Source of the DNA: Streptomyces sp. R28 | GTDB lineage: Bacteria > Actinomycetota > Actinomycetes > Streptomycetales > Streptomycetaceae | Length of the DNA: 64,000 nt | Direction of reading: 5' to 3' | Assembly (NCBI RefSeq): GCF_041052385.1 | Contig: NZ_CP163439.1 | Location: forward strand, 5,445,001-5,509,000 | Notes under the pieces: model-generated | Seen by the model: the letters and a program-made list of their open reading frames with translations, nothing else | Told to the model about the DNA's origin: nothing | Databases searched by the model: none | Program-made: the position numbers and the translations under genes | Part shown: piece by piece, positions 7,486 through 16,600 of the stretch | Layout: each line of letters begins with the position of its first letter | How positions within the stretch are numbered: the first letter of the stretch is position 1

Positions 7486-9036
7486 ATGGCACAGCAGCAG
7501 CGCGCTCAGGGCCCGTCCGACCCCGAGGCGGCTGGCGGCGGTATGTCAGACGCGCCGGAGATGTGGGGTAATGGCGGGCTTGTCGGGGACGGCCGTTACC
7601 GGCTGACCCGCAGACTCGGCCGGGGCGGCATGGCCGAGGTCTTCGCGGCCGAGGACGTGCGCCTCGGACGCACCGTGGCGGTCAAGCTGCTGCGCTCCGA
7701 CCTCGCCGAGGACCCGGTGTCCAAGGCCCGCTTCACGCGCGAGGCCCAGTCGGTGGCCGGCCTCAACCACCACGCGATCGTCGCCGTGTACGACTCCGGC
7801 GAGGACTTCGTGGGCGGCCACAGCGTGCCGTACATCGTGATGGAGATCGTCGAGGGGCGGACCATCCGCGACCTGCTCCTCAACGCCGAGGCGCCCGGCC
7901 CCGAGCAGGCGCTGATCATCGTCTCCGGCGTCCTGGAAGCGCTCGCCTACTCGCACCAGCACGGCATCGTGCACCGCGACATCAAGCCCGCCAACGTCAT
8001 CATCACGCACAACGGCGCCGTGAAGGTGATGGACTTCGGCATCGCCCGCGCCCTGCACGGCGCGCAGTCGACGATGACGCAGACCGGCATGGTCATGGGC
8101 ACCCCGCAGTACCTGTCGCCCGAGCAGGCGCTCGGCAAGGCGGTCGACCACCGCTCCGACCTGTACGCGACGGGCTGCCTGCTCTACGAACTCCTCGCGC
8201 TGCGGCCCCCGTTCACCGGCGAGACCCCGCTGTCGGTGGTCTACCAGCACGTCCAGGACATCCCGACGCCCCCGTCCGAGTTCTCCGACGGCTGCCCGCC
8301 GGAGCTCGACGGCCTTGTCATGCGCTCGCTCGCCAAGGAGCCGGACGACCGGTTCCAGACGGCCGAGGAGATGCGCGGCCTCGTCCAGTACGGCCTGCAG
8401 ATGCTGTACGACCACGGCGGCCACACCGGCACCTGGAACACCGGTCCGGTGGCGATGCACGACGGCCGGCACACCCCGGCGGCGGGCTTCGCGAACACGA
8501 CCGTCATGGGGCACCCCTCGGACTCCGGCTCCGGTACGACGCAGATCCCGAAGCCGATCCTGCCCTCCGGGTACGGCGGCGGGGACGAGGGTGGCTTCGA
8601 GGGGCACGGCAACAAGGGCAGCGGCCGAGGCAAACTGTGGATCCTCGCCGTCCTCGCGGTGATCGCGATCGCGGCGGGCGTCGCGCTGGCGCTGAAGGGC
8701 ACCGGTTCGAACAGTCCCGACACCGACCCCACGCAGAAGCCCACCACCACGCAGACCACCGAGGACAAGTCCACCGAGACGCCGAGCGACGAGCCGACCG
8801 AGGAGCCCACCGACACGGCCACGGACGACGGCACCGGCGCGGGCACCGACCCGGACTACACGCAGTCGTACGAGCCCTCGTACACGCCCACCGAGGAGCC
8901 GACCGAGGAGCCGACCACGGCCGAGCCGACCGAGGAGCCGACCACGGCCGAGCCGACCGAGGAGCCGACGGAGGACCCCACGGAGGAGCCCTCGGATCCG
9001 CCGACGCTGCCGACACCGACGGGCGACGGCGTCTGA
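7486..9036 (+). CDS. Membrane Ser/Thr protein kinase with Glu-Pro-Thr-rich external tail
   Basis: A 516-aa Hanks-type kinase: LGRGGMAEVFAAED Gly loop, Lys67 in VAVKLL, HRDIKPAN (from residue 163), DFG, and GTPQYLSPEQALG. A membrane helix at about 384-404 (LWILAVLAVIAIAAGVALAL) is followed by roughly 110 external residues made of Thr/Pro/Glu repeats (TEEPTEEPTTAEP) and no PASTA or other sensor domain. The tail probably spans the wall. ATG 7486 has a GCGAGG ribosome site. It diverges from the PASTA kinase; the kinase domains are close relatives, so the pair likely arose by duplication. Confidence 0.9.
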   Translation: MAQQQRAQGPSDPEAAGGGMSDAPEMWGNGGLVGDGRYRLTRRLGRGGMAEVFAAEDVRLGRTVAVKLLRSDLAEDPVSKARFTREAQSVAGLNHHAIVAVYDSGEDFVGGHSVPYIVMEIVEGRTIRDLLLNAEAPGPEQALIIVSGVLEALAYSHQHGIVHRDIKPANVIITHNGAVKVMDFGIARALHGAQSTMTQTGMVMGTPQYLSPEQALGKAVDHRSDLYATGCLLYELLALRPPFTGETPLSVVYQHVQDIPTPPSEFSDGCPPELDGLVMRSLAKEPDDRFQTAEEMRGLVQYGLQMLYDHGGHTGTWNTGPVAMHDGRHTPAAGFANTTVMGHPSDSGSGTTQIPKPILPSGYGGGDEGGFEGHGNKGSGRGKLWILAVLAVIAIAAGVALALKGTGSNSPDTDPTQKPTTTQTTEDKSTETPSDEPTEEPTDTATDDGTGAGTDPDYTQSYEPSYTPTEEPTEEPTTAEPTEEPTTAEPTEEPTEDPTEEPSDPPTLPTPTGDGV

Positions 9037-9074
9037 CCGGCCTCACGGCACCGTCTCACTGACGACTCAGCCCC

Positions 9075-9118
9075 ACGCGCGCGTGCGGCCCGGAAACGGG
9101 CTTCACGCGCGCGTTCCG
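9075..9118 (+). terminator. Terminator after the second kinase
   Basis: ACGCGCGCGTG (9075-9085) pairs with CACGCGCGCGT (9104-9114), with an inner GCCCG/CGGGC stem and a GAAA loop, followed by TTCCGTTT. Confidence 0.75.
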
Positions 9119-9276
9119 TTTGCGGGACCGCCCAGTGGCCGGAATGCGCACCGTCGTGTCGGCCGTAGCAGCGGACACGCTTCGTGATCGCGGGCGGAAT
9201 TTCCTGATTCTTCCGTCTTCGTGTGTGTGCTCAGCGTCACGCGAGATGAGTGATCTCGCCCTCGGTTGCTCTTCCC

Positions 9277-9290
9277 GTGACCTGGGTCAC
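9277..9290. promoter_or_regulatory. Candidate Crp binding site
   Basis: GTGACCTGGGTCAC fits the Streptomyces Crp motif GTG(N6)GNCAC and has 6-bp symmetric arms. It lies 293 bp before the first bkd start codon. Confidence 0.5.
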
Positions 9291-9354
9291 CGATATAACG
9301 TGCCGTTGTTCCGGCCCCCTGCAAGGCTGTGACCAGGACTTGTTCCGGACTTTC

Positions 9355-9385
9355 GCGATTTACTTGGAAATCCAAGCAAAATCGC
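9355..9385. promoter_or_regulatory. Nested inverted repeat in the bkd leader
   Basis: Outer arms GCGATTT (9355-9361) and AAATCGC (9379-9385), inner arms CTTGG (9363-9367) and CCAAG (9372-9376) around AAAT. It is unusually A+T-rich for this genome. It could be a regulator site (for example an Lrp/BkdR-type protein) or an mRNA hairpin just before the AGGAGG at 9391. Confidence 0.5.
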
Positions 9386-9569
9386 AGGTCAGGAGGGGTT
9401 TCACAGAAATGTGGAGCACTGGGTAACGTGCCTGTTGCAGGGCGCTCGCCGGGGCACCTGTCACGCCTGTTCCCGCACGAGCCGCACCCACCCTGTGCGT
9501 CCGTAGGGCTGCAGGTGAGCCGCACTGGCACCCGGCGAACCCGGGAGCCGGACCGACGGAGGAGCACAC

Positions 9570-10772
9570 GTGACCGTGGAGAGCACTGCCGCGCCGAAGC
9601 CGCGACGCAGCGCCGGTACCAAGAGCACGGCCGGCAAGCGCACGACCGCAAGGAAATCGCCAGGCACCGACCCCGAACTGGTGCAGTTGCTGACGCCCGA
9701 GGGCAAGCGCGTCAAGAACGCCGAGTTCGACAAGTACGTCGCCGACATCACCCCCGAAGAGCTCCGCGGCCTCTACCGCGACATGGTGCTCACCCGCCGC
9801 TTCGACGCCGAGGCCACCTCCCTGCAGCGCCAGGGCGAGCTGGGCCTGTGGGCGTCGCTGCTCGGCCAGGAGGCCGCCCAGATCGGCTCCGGCCGGGCCA
9901 CCCGCGAGGACGACTACGTCTTCCCGACCTACCGCGAACACGGCGTCGCCTGGTGCCGCGGGGTCGACCCGGCCAACCTGCTCGGCATGTTCCGCGGCGT
10001 GAACAACGGCGGCTGGGACCCGAACAGCAACAACTTCCAGCTCTACACGATCGTCATCGGCTCCCAGACGCTGCACGCGACCGGGTACGCCATGGGCATC
10101 GCCAAGGACGGCGCCGACAGCGCGGTGATCGCGTACTTCGGCGACGGCGCCTCCAGCCAGGGCGACGTCGCGGAGTCCTTCACCTTCTCCGCGGTCTACA
10201 ACGCCCCGGTCGTCTTCTTCTGCCAGAACAACCAGTGGGCGATCTCCGAGCCGACCGAGAAGCAGACCCGCGTCCCGCTCTACCAGCGTGCGCAGGGCTA
10301 CGGCTTCCCGGGCGTACGCGTCGACGGCAACGACGTCCTGGCCTGCCTGGCCGTGACGAAGTGGGCGCTGGAGCGTGCCCGCAGCGGCGAGGGGCCGACG
10401 CTGGTCGAGGCGTACACCTACCGCATGGGCGCCCACACCACCTCCGACGACCCGACCAAGTACCGGGCCGACGAGGAGCGCGAGGCGTGGGAGGTGAAGG
10501 ACCCGATCCTGCGTCTTCGCTCGTACCTGGAGGCCTCAAACCACGCGGACGAGGGATTTTTCGCGGAACTGGAGACCGAGTCCGAGGCGTTGGGCAAACG
10601 AGTGCGCGAAGCGGTCCGCGCCATGCCGGACCCGGACCACTTCGCCATCTTCGAGAACGTGTACGCGGACGGACACGCACTCGTCGACGAGGAGCGCGCC
10701 CAGTTCGCCGCCTACCAGGCGTCGTTCGCGACTGAATCTGACAGCGGCTCCGCCGCGGTTTCGGGGGTCTGA
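9570..10772 (+). CDS. bkdA: Branched-chain 2-oxoacid dehydrogenase E1 component, alpha subunit
   Basis: A 400-aa thiamine-diphosphate enzyme subunit. With the beta subunit it decarboxylates branched 2-oxoacids from Val, Leu and Ile and passes the acyl group to the E2 lipoyl arm, giving the branched acyl-CoA starters of Streptomyces fatty acids and polyketides. The ThDP motif GDGASSQGD (about 191-199) with QNNQW some 28 residues on is intact, as is TYRMGAHTTSDDPT. The basic, Lys/Arg-rich first 35 residues are an extension. GTG 9570 has AGGAG 7 bp upstream. It is 1 bp from the beta-subunit gene. Confidence 0.92.
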   Translation: MTVESTAAPKPRRSAGTKSTAGKRTTARKSPGTDPELVQLLTPEGKRVKNAEFDKYVADITPEELRGLYRDMVLTRRFDAEATSLQRQGELGLWASLLGQEAAQIGSGRATREDDYVFPTYREHGVAWCRGVDPANLLGMFRGVNNGGWDPNSNNFQLYTIVIGSQTLHATGYAMGIAKDGADSAVIAYFGDGASSQGDVAESFTFSAVYNAPVVFFCQNNQWAISEPTEKQTRVPLYQRAQGYGFPGVRVDGNDVLACLAVTKWALERARSGEGPTLVEAYTYRMGAHTTSDDPTKYRADEEREAWEVKDPILRLRSYLEASNHADEGFFAELETESEALGKRVREAVRAMPDPDHFAIFENVYADGHALVDEERAQFAAYQASFATESDSGSAAVSGV

Positions 10773-10773
10773 C

Positions 10774-11754
10774 ATGGCAGCGGAAAAGATGGCTCTGGCC
10801 AAGGCGATCAACGAGTCGCTGCGCCGCGCCCTGGATTCCGACCCCAAGGTCCTGATCATGGGCGAGGACGTCGGCAAGCTCGGCGGCGTCTTCCGGGTCA
10901 CGGACGGCCTGCAGAAGGACTTCGGCGAGAGCCGCGTCATCGACACCCCGCTGGCCGAGTCGGGCATCGTGGGTACCGCGATCGGTCTCGCCCTGCGCGG
11001 CTACCGCCCGGTGGTGGAGATCCAGTTCGACGGCTTCGTCTTCCCGGCCTACGACCAGATCGTCACGCAGCTCGCGAAGATGCACGCGCGCTCGCTGGGC
11101 AAGGTCAAGCTCCCGGTCGTCGTGCGCATCCCCTACGGCGGCGGCATCGGCGCGGTGGAGCACCACTCGGAGTCCCCCGAGGCCCTCTTCGCGCATGTCG
11201 CGGGCCTGAAGATCGTCAGCCCATCCAACTCGTCCGACGCGTACTGGATGATGCAGCAGGCCATCCAGAGCGACGACCCGGTGATCTTCTTCGAGCCGAA
11301 GCGGCGCTACTGGGACAAGGCCGAGGTCAACACGGAGGCGATCCCGGGCCCGCTGCACAAGGCGCAGGTCGTCCGCGAGGGCACGGACCTCACGCTGGCC
11401 GCCTACGGCCCGATGGTGAAGCTGTGCCAGGAGGTCGCCGCCGCGGCCGCCGAGGAAGGCCGGAACCTGGAGGTCCTGGACCTGCGCTCGGTCTCCCCGC
11501 TCGACTTCGACTCCATCCAGGCCTCCGTCGAGAAGACCCGCCGCCTGGTCGTGGTCCACGAGGCCCCGGTGTTCTTCGGCTCGGGCGCGGAGATCGCCGC
11601 CCGGATCACGGAGCGCTGCTTCTACCACCTGGAGGCTCCGGTGCTGAGGGTCGGCGGCTATCACGCCCCGTATCCGCCGGCGCGCCTGGAGGAGGAGTAC
11701 CTGCCGGGCCTGGACCGGGTGCTCGACGCCGTCGACCGTGCCCTGGCGTACTGA
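10774..11754 (+). CDS. bkdB: Branched-chain 2-oxoacid dehydrogenase E1 component, beta subunit
   Basis: A 326-aa transketolase-like beta subunit: ALDSDPKVLIMGEDVGKLGG, FGESRVIDTPLAESGIVG, RPVVEIQFDGFVFPAYDQI and the C-terminal YHAPYPPARLEEEYLPG, all typical of BkdB/PdhB. It forms the alpha2beta2 E1 heterotetramer. It starts one base after the alpha-subunit stop and ends 10 bp before the E2 start, so all three are one transcript with coupled translation. It is of ordinary length. Confidence 0.92.
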   Translation: MAAEKMALAKAINESLRRALDSDPKVLIMGEDVGKLGGVFRVTDGLQKDFGESRVIDTPLAESGIVGTAIGLALRGYRPVVEIQFDGFVFPAYDQIVTQLAKMHARSLGKVKLPVVVRIPYGGGIGAVEHHSESPEALFAHVAGLKIVSPSNSSDAYWMMQQAIQSDDPVIFFEPKRRYWDKAEVNTEAIPGPLHKAQVVREGTDLTLAAYGPMVKLCQEVAAAAAEEGRNLEVLDLRSVSPLDFDSIQASVEKTRRLVVVHEAPVFFGSGAEIAARITERCFYHLEAPVLRVGGYHAPYPPARLEEEYLPGLDRVLDAVDRALAY

Positions 11755-11764
11755 GGAGAGGGTC

Positions 11765-13183
11765 GTGACGACGATGACGGAAGCGTCCGTGCGCGAGTTC
11801 AAGATGCCCGACGTGGGCGAGGGGCTCACCGAGGCCGAGATCCTCAAGTGGTACGTCCAGCCGGGCGACACGGTCACCGACGGTCAGGTGGTGTGCGAGG
11901 TCGAGACGGCCAAGGCGGCCGTCGAGCTGCCCATCCCCTACGACGGGGTGGTCCGCGAGCTGCGCTTCCCCGAGGGCACGACGGTGGACGTCGGTGTGGC
12001 GATCATCGCCGTGGACGTGGCGGGCGGGACGGCCGTGCCCGGTGCCGAGGCGCCGGCCCAGGCTCCCGCTCCCGCCGAGAAGGAGCCGGAGGAGGCCAAG
12101 CCGCAGGGCCGCCAGCCGGTGCTGGTCGGCTACGGCGTGGCCGCGTCCTCGACCAAGCGCCGCCCGCGCAAGGGAGCCGACGTCCCGCGCCAGGAGCCCT
12201 CGACGGCGACGCGGGCCCTGCAGTCCGAGCTGAACGGCCACGGCCCCGCCGCGGCGGTGACGCCCAACCGGCCGCTGGCGAAGCCGCCGGTGCGCAAGCT
12301 GGCGAAGGACCTGGGCGTCGACCTGGCCACGGTGACCCCCACCGGCCCCGACGGCATCATCACGCGCGAGGACGTCCACGCGGCGGTGGCCCCGCCGGCC
12401 CCGGCTCCCGTGCCGGTGTCCCAGCCCGCGCCGGTCACCGCCCCGGTGGCCACGTCGGCGCCGGTCGCCACGTACGACGCGGCCCGCGAGACCCGTGTCC
12501 CGGTGAAGGGCGTCCGCAAGGCGACCGCGGCCGCGATGGTCGGTTCGGCGTTCACGGCGCCGCATGTCACGGAGTTCGTGACGGTGGACGTGACGCGCAC
12601 GATGAAGCTGGTCGAGGAGCTCAAGCAGGACAAGGAGTTCGCGGGCCTGCGCGTGAACCCCCTGCTGCTGATCTCCAAGGCCCTGCTGGTCGCGATCAAG
12701 CGGAACCCGGACGTGAACGCGTCCTGGGACGAGGCGGCCCAGGAGATCGTGCAGAAGCACTACGTCAACCTGGGTATCGCGGCGGCGACCCCGCGCGGTC
12801 TGATCGTGCCGAACATCAAGGACGCCCACACCAAGACGCTCCCGCAACTGGCCGAGGCGCTGGGCGAGTTGGTGTCCACGGCGAAGGAAGGCAAGACGTC
12901 CCCCGCCGCGATGCAGGGTGGCACCGTCACCATCACCAACGTCGGCGTCTTCGGCGTCGACACCGGCACCCCGATCCTCAACCCCGGCGAGTCCGCGATC
13001 CTCGCGGTCGGCGCGATCAAGCTCCAGCCGTGGGTCCACAAGGGCAAGGTGAAGCCGCGTCAGGTCACCACGCTGGCGCTCAGCTTCGACCACCGTTTGG
13101 TGGACGGGGAGTTGGGCTCCAAGGTGCTGGCCGACGTGGCGGCGATCCTGGAGCAGCCGAAGCGGCTGATCAGCTGGGCGTGA
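11765..13183 (+). CDS. bkdC: Branched-chain 2-oxoacid dehydrogenase E2, dihydrolipoamide acyltransferase
   Basis: A 472-aa E2 core protein. One lipoyl domain at the N-terminus with the lipoylated Lys in VETAKAAVE (about residue 48), an Ala/Pro linker, an E3/E1-binding domain (KPPVRKLAKDLGVDL, about 173-205, ending GIITREDV), a second linker, and the acyltransferase domain with catalytic FDHRLVDGE near residue 442. One lipoyl domain is usual for Bkd E2; PDH E2 of actinobacteria often has more. GTG 11765 follows GGAGAGGG; ATG 11774 is also possible. No E3 gene is present, so lipoamide dehydrogenase must come from elsewhere. Confidence 0.92.
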   Translation: MTTMTEASVREFKMPDVGEGLTEAEILKWYVQPGDTVTDGQVVCEVETAKAAVELPIPYDGVVRELRFPEGTTVDVGVAIIAVDVAGGTAVPGAEAPAQAPAPAEKEPEEAKPQGRQPVLVGYGVAASSTKRRPRKGADVPRQEPSTATRALQSELNGHGPAAAVTPNRPLAKPPVRKLAKDLGVDLATVTPTGPDGIITREDVHAAVAPPAPAPVPVSQPAPVTAPVATSAPVATYDAARETRVPVKGVRKATAAAMVGSAFTAPHVTEFVTVDVTRTMKLVEELKQDKEFAGLRVNPLLLISKALLVAIKRNPDVNASWDEAAQEIVQKHYVNLGIAAATPRGLIVPNIKDAHTKTLPQLAEALGELVSTAKEGKTSPAAMQGGTVTITNVGVFGVDTGTPILNPGESAILAVGAIKLQPWVHKGKVKPRQVTTLALSFDHRLVDGELGSKVLADVAAILEQPKRLISWA

Positions 13184-13191
13184 GCTGAGCG

Positions 13192-13219
13192 GCGGCCCCT
13201 GTTTTCGGACGGGGGCCGC
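13192..13219 (+). terminator. Terminator after the bkd operon
   Basis: GCGGCCCC (13192-13199) pairs with GGGGCCGC (13212-13219) around a 12-base loop containing GTTTTC. It begins 8 bp after the bkdC stop. Confidence 0.65.
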
Positions 13220-13324
13220 AGGATCAGTCCCAGGGCCTGTCTTTCAGATCACCTCGGGGGCATAGGGCCGGCACGCTCATCGGCACTGGTCAGGAGCCGC
13301 TTCCCGGAGCCGATACAGCTATGG

Positions 13325-13501
13325 CTACTTCCGCCATCGGCGGACGACGCCGAGAATCTGGGTGAGCACCTTGAGGGCCGCCTGCCGACGGGTCGACTTC
13401 CTTGACCATACGGCGGGCAGTACGACGCCTGCGTAGAGCGCGGCGAAGACCCCGACCGCGATCAGTGCGGGCAGTTGAAACGAGTGGAACGTCAACGTCA
13501 T
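13325..13501 (-). CDS. 58-residue single-pass membrane protein
   Basis: ATG 13501 follows a good GGAGGA ribosome site (8 bp away) and opens a 58-codon frame ending in TAG at 13325. The protein begins MTLTFHSFQL, has one hydrophobic helix (PALIAVGVFAALYAGVVLPA, residues 11-30) and a strongly basic C-terminal half (WSRKSTRRQ, VVRRWRK). The charge pattern predicts the tail in the cytoplasm. I do not recognise a family. It is divergent from the NACHT gene with 163 bp between the starts, so the two may share a control region. Confidence 0.65.
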   Translation of the reverse strand: MTLTFHSFQLPALIAVGVFAALYAGVVLPAVWSRKSTRRQAALKVLTQILGVVRRWRK

Positions 13502-13664
13502 GGCGGTTCCTCCGGAACGTCAGGCGACTGCTTGCGGAACGAGATTCGCCCAACAGGGCCTCGGTGCCGCCAGATCCCGAATTCCACCGAACTCCCGACA
13601 GAAGACGCAGGTCAGGCCCTACGCTTCGGAGTAGTCCCCCGAACCGTACCGAAGGGGTTGGGAG

Positions 13665-16600
13665 TTGGCCGCACCACTGGCGGGTCCCATCGCGGACTTC
13701 TGTACCGAGCTCCATCGCCTCGTGCGCAAGTGCCGGGTGCCGCAGGCGGAGATCGCCGAAGCGCTCGGATTGAGCGCCGCCTCGGTTTCGGAGCTGCTCA
13801 ACGGGCGGCGGCGCAAGGCGCCGGACTGGCAAGTGGTACGACGGATCGTCGGCTTGTGCGCGCAGCGGTATGGACCCGGGGCACCGCAACCACTGGACAC
13901 CAATCTGGACGTGGCGTGGTGGAGAGGGCGGCACGCGGAACTGGAGCGTGCGGTTGAGATGGCACACGTGCCGGTTCCGTCACCGACTGCGCCGGTTCCT
14001 TCCGAGCCTGTGGTGGCACTCGGCGTAGCCGACTGCGTGGACATGGGCCTGGACGAGGCGGTGTACCTGCTGGCCGGCCGGCGGTCGGAGCTGATGATGT
14101 CCGACTCCGATCACCTGCTGAGGACACTGAACGGGGAGCAGAGCTCGGTCCGGGTCCTGGACGAACTGCTGAGGGACTTTCCGCAACGAGTACGGTCCGC
14201 ACGCGGCATCGTACGCATTACCCTGCTCCAGGCCGCGCGCGTGGTGTTGGTGGCTGCAGCGGTGATGCGGCGCGAGCCGACTCCTGAGGATGCCCTGGAG
14301 CTGATCCAGGACTTGGCGAACGTCGCGTACCCGGCCTACGTGTATGCGTGGGAAAGAGGGAACGGATACGCGTCTCCGCTGGCGGGAACACGGGGCAGCA
14401 TCACGGTCGAGACGGCACAGGAGCTCGACCGCGACTACGTGAAGCTGGCCACCCCACTGGCCGTATGCTGTCCAGAGTTCGCGCTGGCAGCCGGCTTGCC
14501 CTGCATCGCCTTGAACGACTGGGTCGACGGACGAGCCGGGACCGGGTTGGCCGGACTGGGAGCACTACTCGCAGAGTTCGCCAGCCGGAGCGAGCCCCCT
14601 GCGGCCAGCCGCGCCCAGTTGCGTATACCGATCGCCTCGCTCGACTCCACCGGTCCCCTACTGCCGAGCCTGGCGGAGGGATACGTCAACCCTCGCTTCC
14701 GTAGGAACGGACCGTCCCCGAATGTCCGCGATGGAATAGCCTCGGACAAGTGGTGGGAACAACAGCCGTCGTACGACGCGTTCGAACGCTTCCTGGGTTC
14801 CTCCCTCCTCAGCTTCCCTGCCCTGCTGAGCCCCCTCGTGGTACTAGGCCACCCCGGCGCCGGGAAATCACTGCTCACGAAGCTGCTGAAGGCCAGGCTC
14901 CCAACCAGTGAGTTCCGCCCCTTGCGGGTGGAGTTGCGGCACACACCGGCCGACTCGAACGTACAGACCCAGCTGGAACATGCATTACGGGAGGGAACGG
15001 GACGGTCGGTGAGCTGGCCAGACTGGTCCGAGGCAGAGCCCGAGGTGATCCCGGTCGTGCTGCTGGACGGGTTCGACGAGCTGCTCCAGGCCGGCGCACA
15101 GCGGCTCGACTCTGCACGGCAGTGGGGGTATCTGCGGGACATCGAGCAGTTCCAGCAGCGTGAGGCAGTGCTCGGTCGTCCGGTGATCGTAATCGTGACG
15201 AGTCGCACCGTGGTGGCCGACCGTGCGGAGATCCCCAAGGGTAGCCACGTGCTGCGTCTGGAGCCGTTCGAGATGCCTGAGATCGATCGGTGGCTGTCCG
15301 TCTGGAACGCGAAGAACAGCACCTACCTGAAACAGTGCGACCTGCGCCCGCTGACAAGAGAGGTCGTGCAGCCTCATCAGGACCTCGCGGCCCAGCCTCT
15401 CCTCTTGCTCATGCTTGCCCTGTACGACGCGGTTGGTAACGCGCTGTACCGACTCGGCGACGAGGACATGAGCCGTACCCAGCTGTACGAACGGCTCCTC
15501 ACGGAGTTTGTCCGGCGCCAGGTGGACAAAGACGGCTCATTGCCCCCGGCCGAGCAGGCTGTCGCTGTCGACCGTGAACTCCACCGACTTTCGGTGATCG
15601 CGCTCGGTATGTTCCACCGCGGGGCCCAGTCCATCAGCGGCGAAGAAGTGGACCGCGACCTGCGGGCGCTGGGAGCTGCGGCGGCCGACGAGGAGCCCGG
15701 TGGTTCCGGGCTGCTCTTCGGACGGTTCTTCTTCGTGCACGAGGCCCAAGCCGTAGTCACCGAACAGCGGTTGCGCAGCTACGAGTTCATGCACGCGACC
15801 TTCGGAGAGTATCTGGCCACACGGTTGATCGAGCGAGCCTTGCGGCGGATGGGGGACTTCGCCGGGCACGACGGCCGGTCCGCCCTGGACGACGGTGAGT
15901 TGTACTCGCTGCTGTCGTTCATCCCGCTCACCGATCGGGCACAGCTCGTAGAGAATCTGTGCGACATGCTCGCTACCTGGCCGGCGGGCAGGGCGCGCCG
16001 CGAATTGCCGGATCGGCTCGCCGAGTTGTTCCGAGCCGCCAAGTGGGAGGCCGGAACCCGCAGCGACGGGAACCACACCCCCATACGTGTGACCAGGACG
16101 TACCGGGACGCAGTGTACGAAGTAAACCTCGTGCTGATCGGCGCCGTGGCGGCGGGTGAAGTGCACGCTTCACAGTTTCTCGGGACCGGGGAGCTGATCG
16201 ACAACTGGCGGCGGCACGCCATGTTGTGGCGGTCACAACTGTCCGACGAGTCCTGGGATCTGTTGTCCTCAACGCTCCGGCTCCACCGCTGTTGGGAGCC
16301 TGACCCGAGAGGTGTCGACGAACAGCGACCGGACTTGAAGATCAGCACGCGCTCGACGCTGTCCTTCGGCCATGACATCGGTTGGCCATTCGGCGTCCCT
16401 GAAGGCTCACGTCCTCCGTACCTTCGGATGGAGGACGATGCGTCCAGGGGCTTCGCGGCGAACGTGTTCACGCAGATCACGTTCCTTGGCGACCATCACT
16501 CTGAGCTTCTGCTCCATACTGCCGACCCGTTGTTGCGCCGGATGCCCAGCACCCTGCTGACGTACCGGTCCGACCGCACGGGGCAACTGCGATCGGCGGC

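Larger units (their letters stand above)
9119..9569 (+). promoter_or_regulatory. Leader and control region of the bkd operon
   Basis: About 450 bp without a credible gene. It holds an inverted repeat GCGAGAT/ATCTCGC (9241-9259), a Crp-like site (9277-9290), a nested inverted repeat (9355-9385) and a tiny open frame MWSTG (9409-9426) behind an AGGAGG. The antisense open frame across here is a shadow without homology. The richness of symmetric elements suggests control of branched-chain 2-oxoacid dehydrogenase expression. Confidence 0.6.

Noticed and set aside
7164..7571. Forward frame in the kinase-kinase gap as a gene
   Set aside because: It overlaps the start of a proven kinase gene in another frame, has no family match and no ribosome site.
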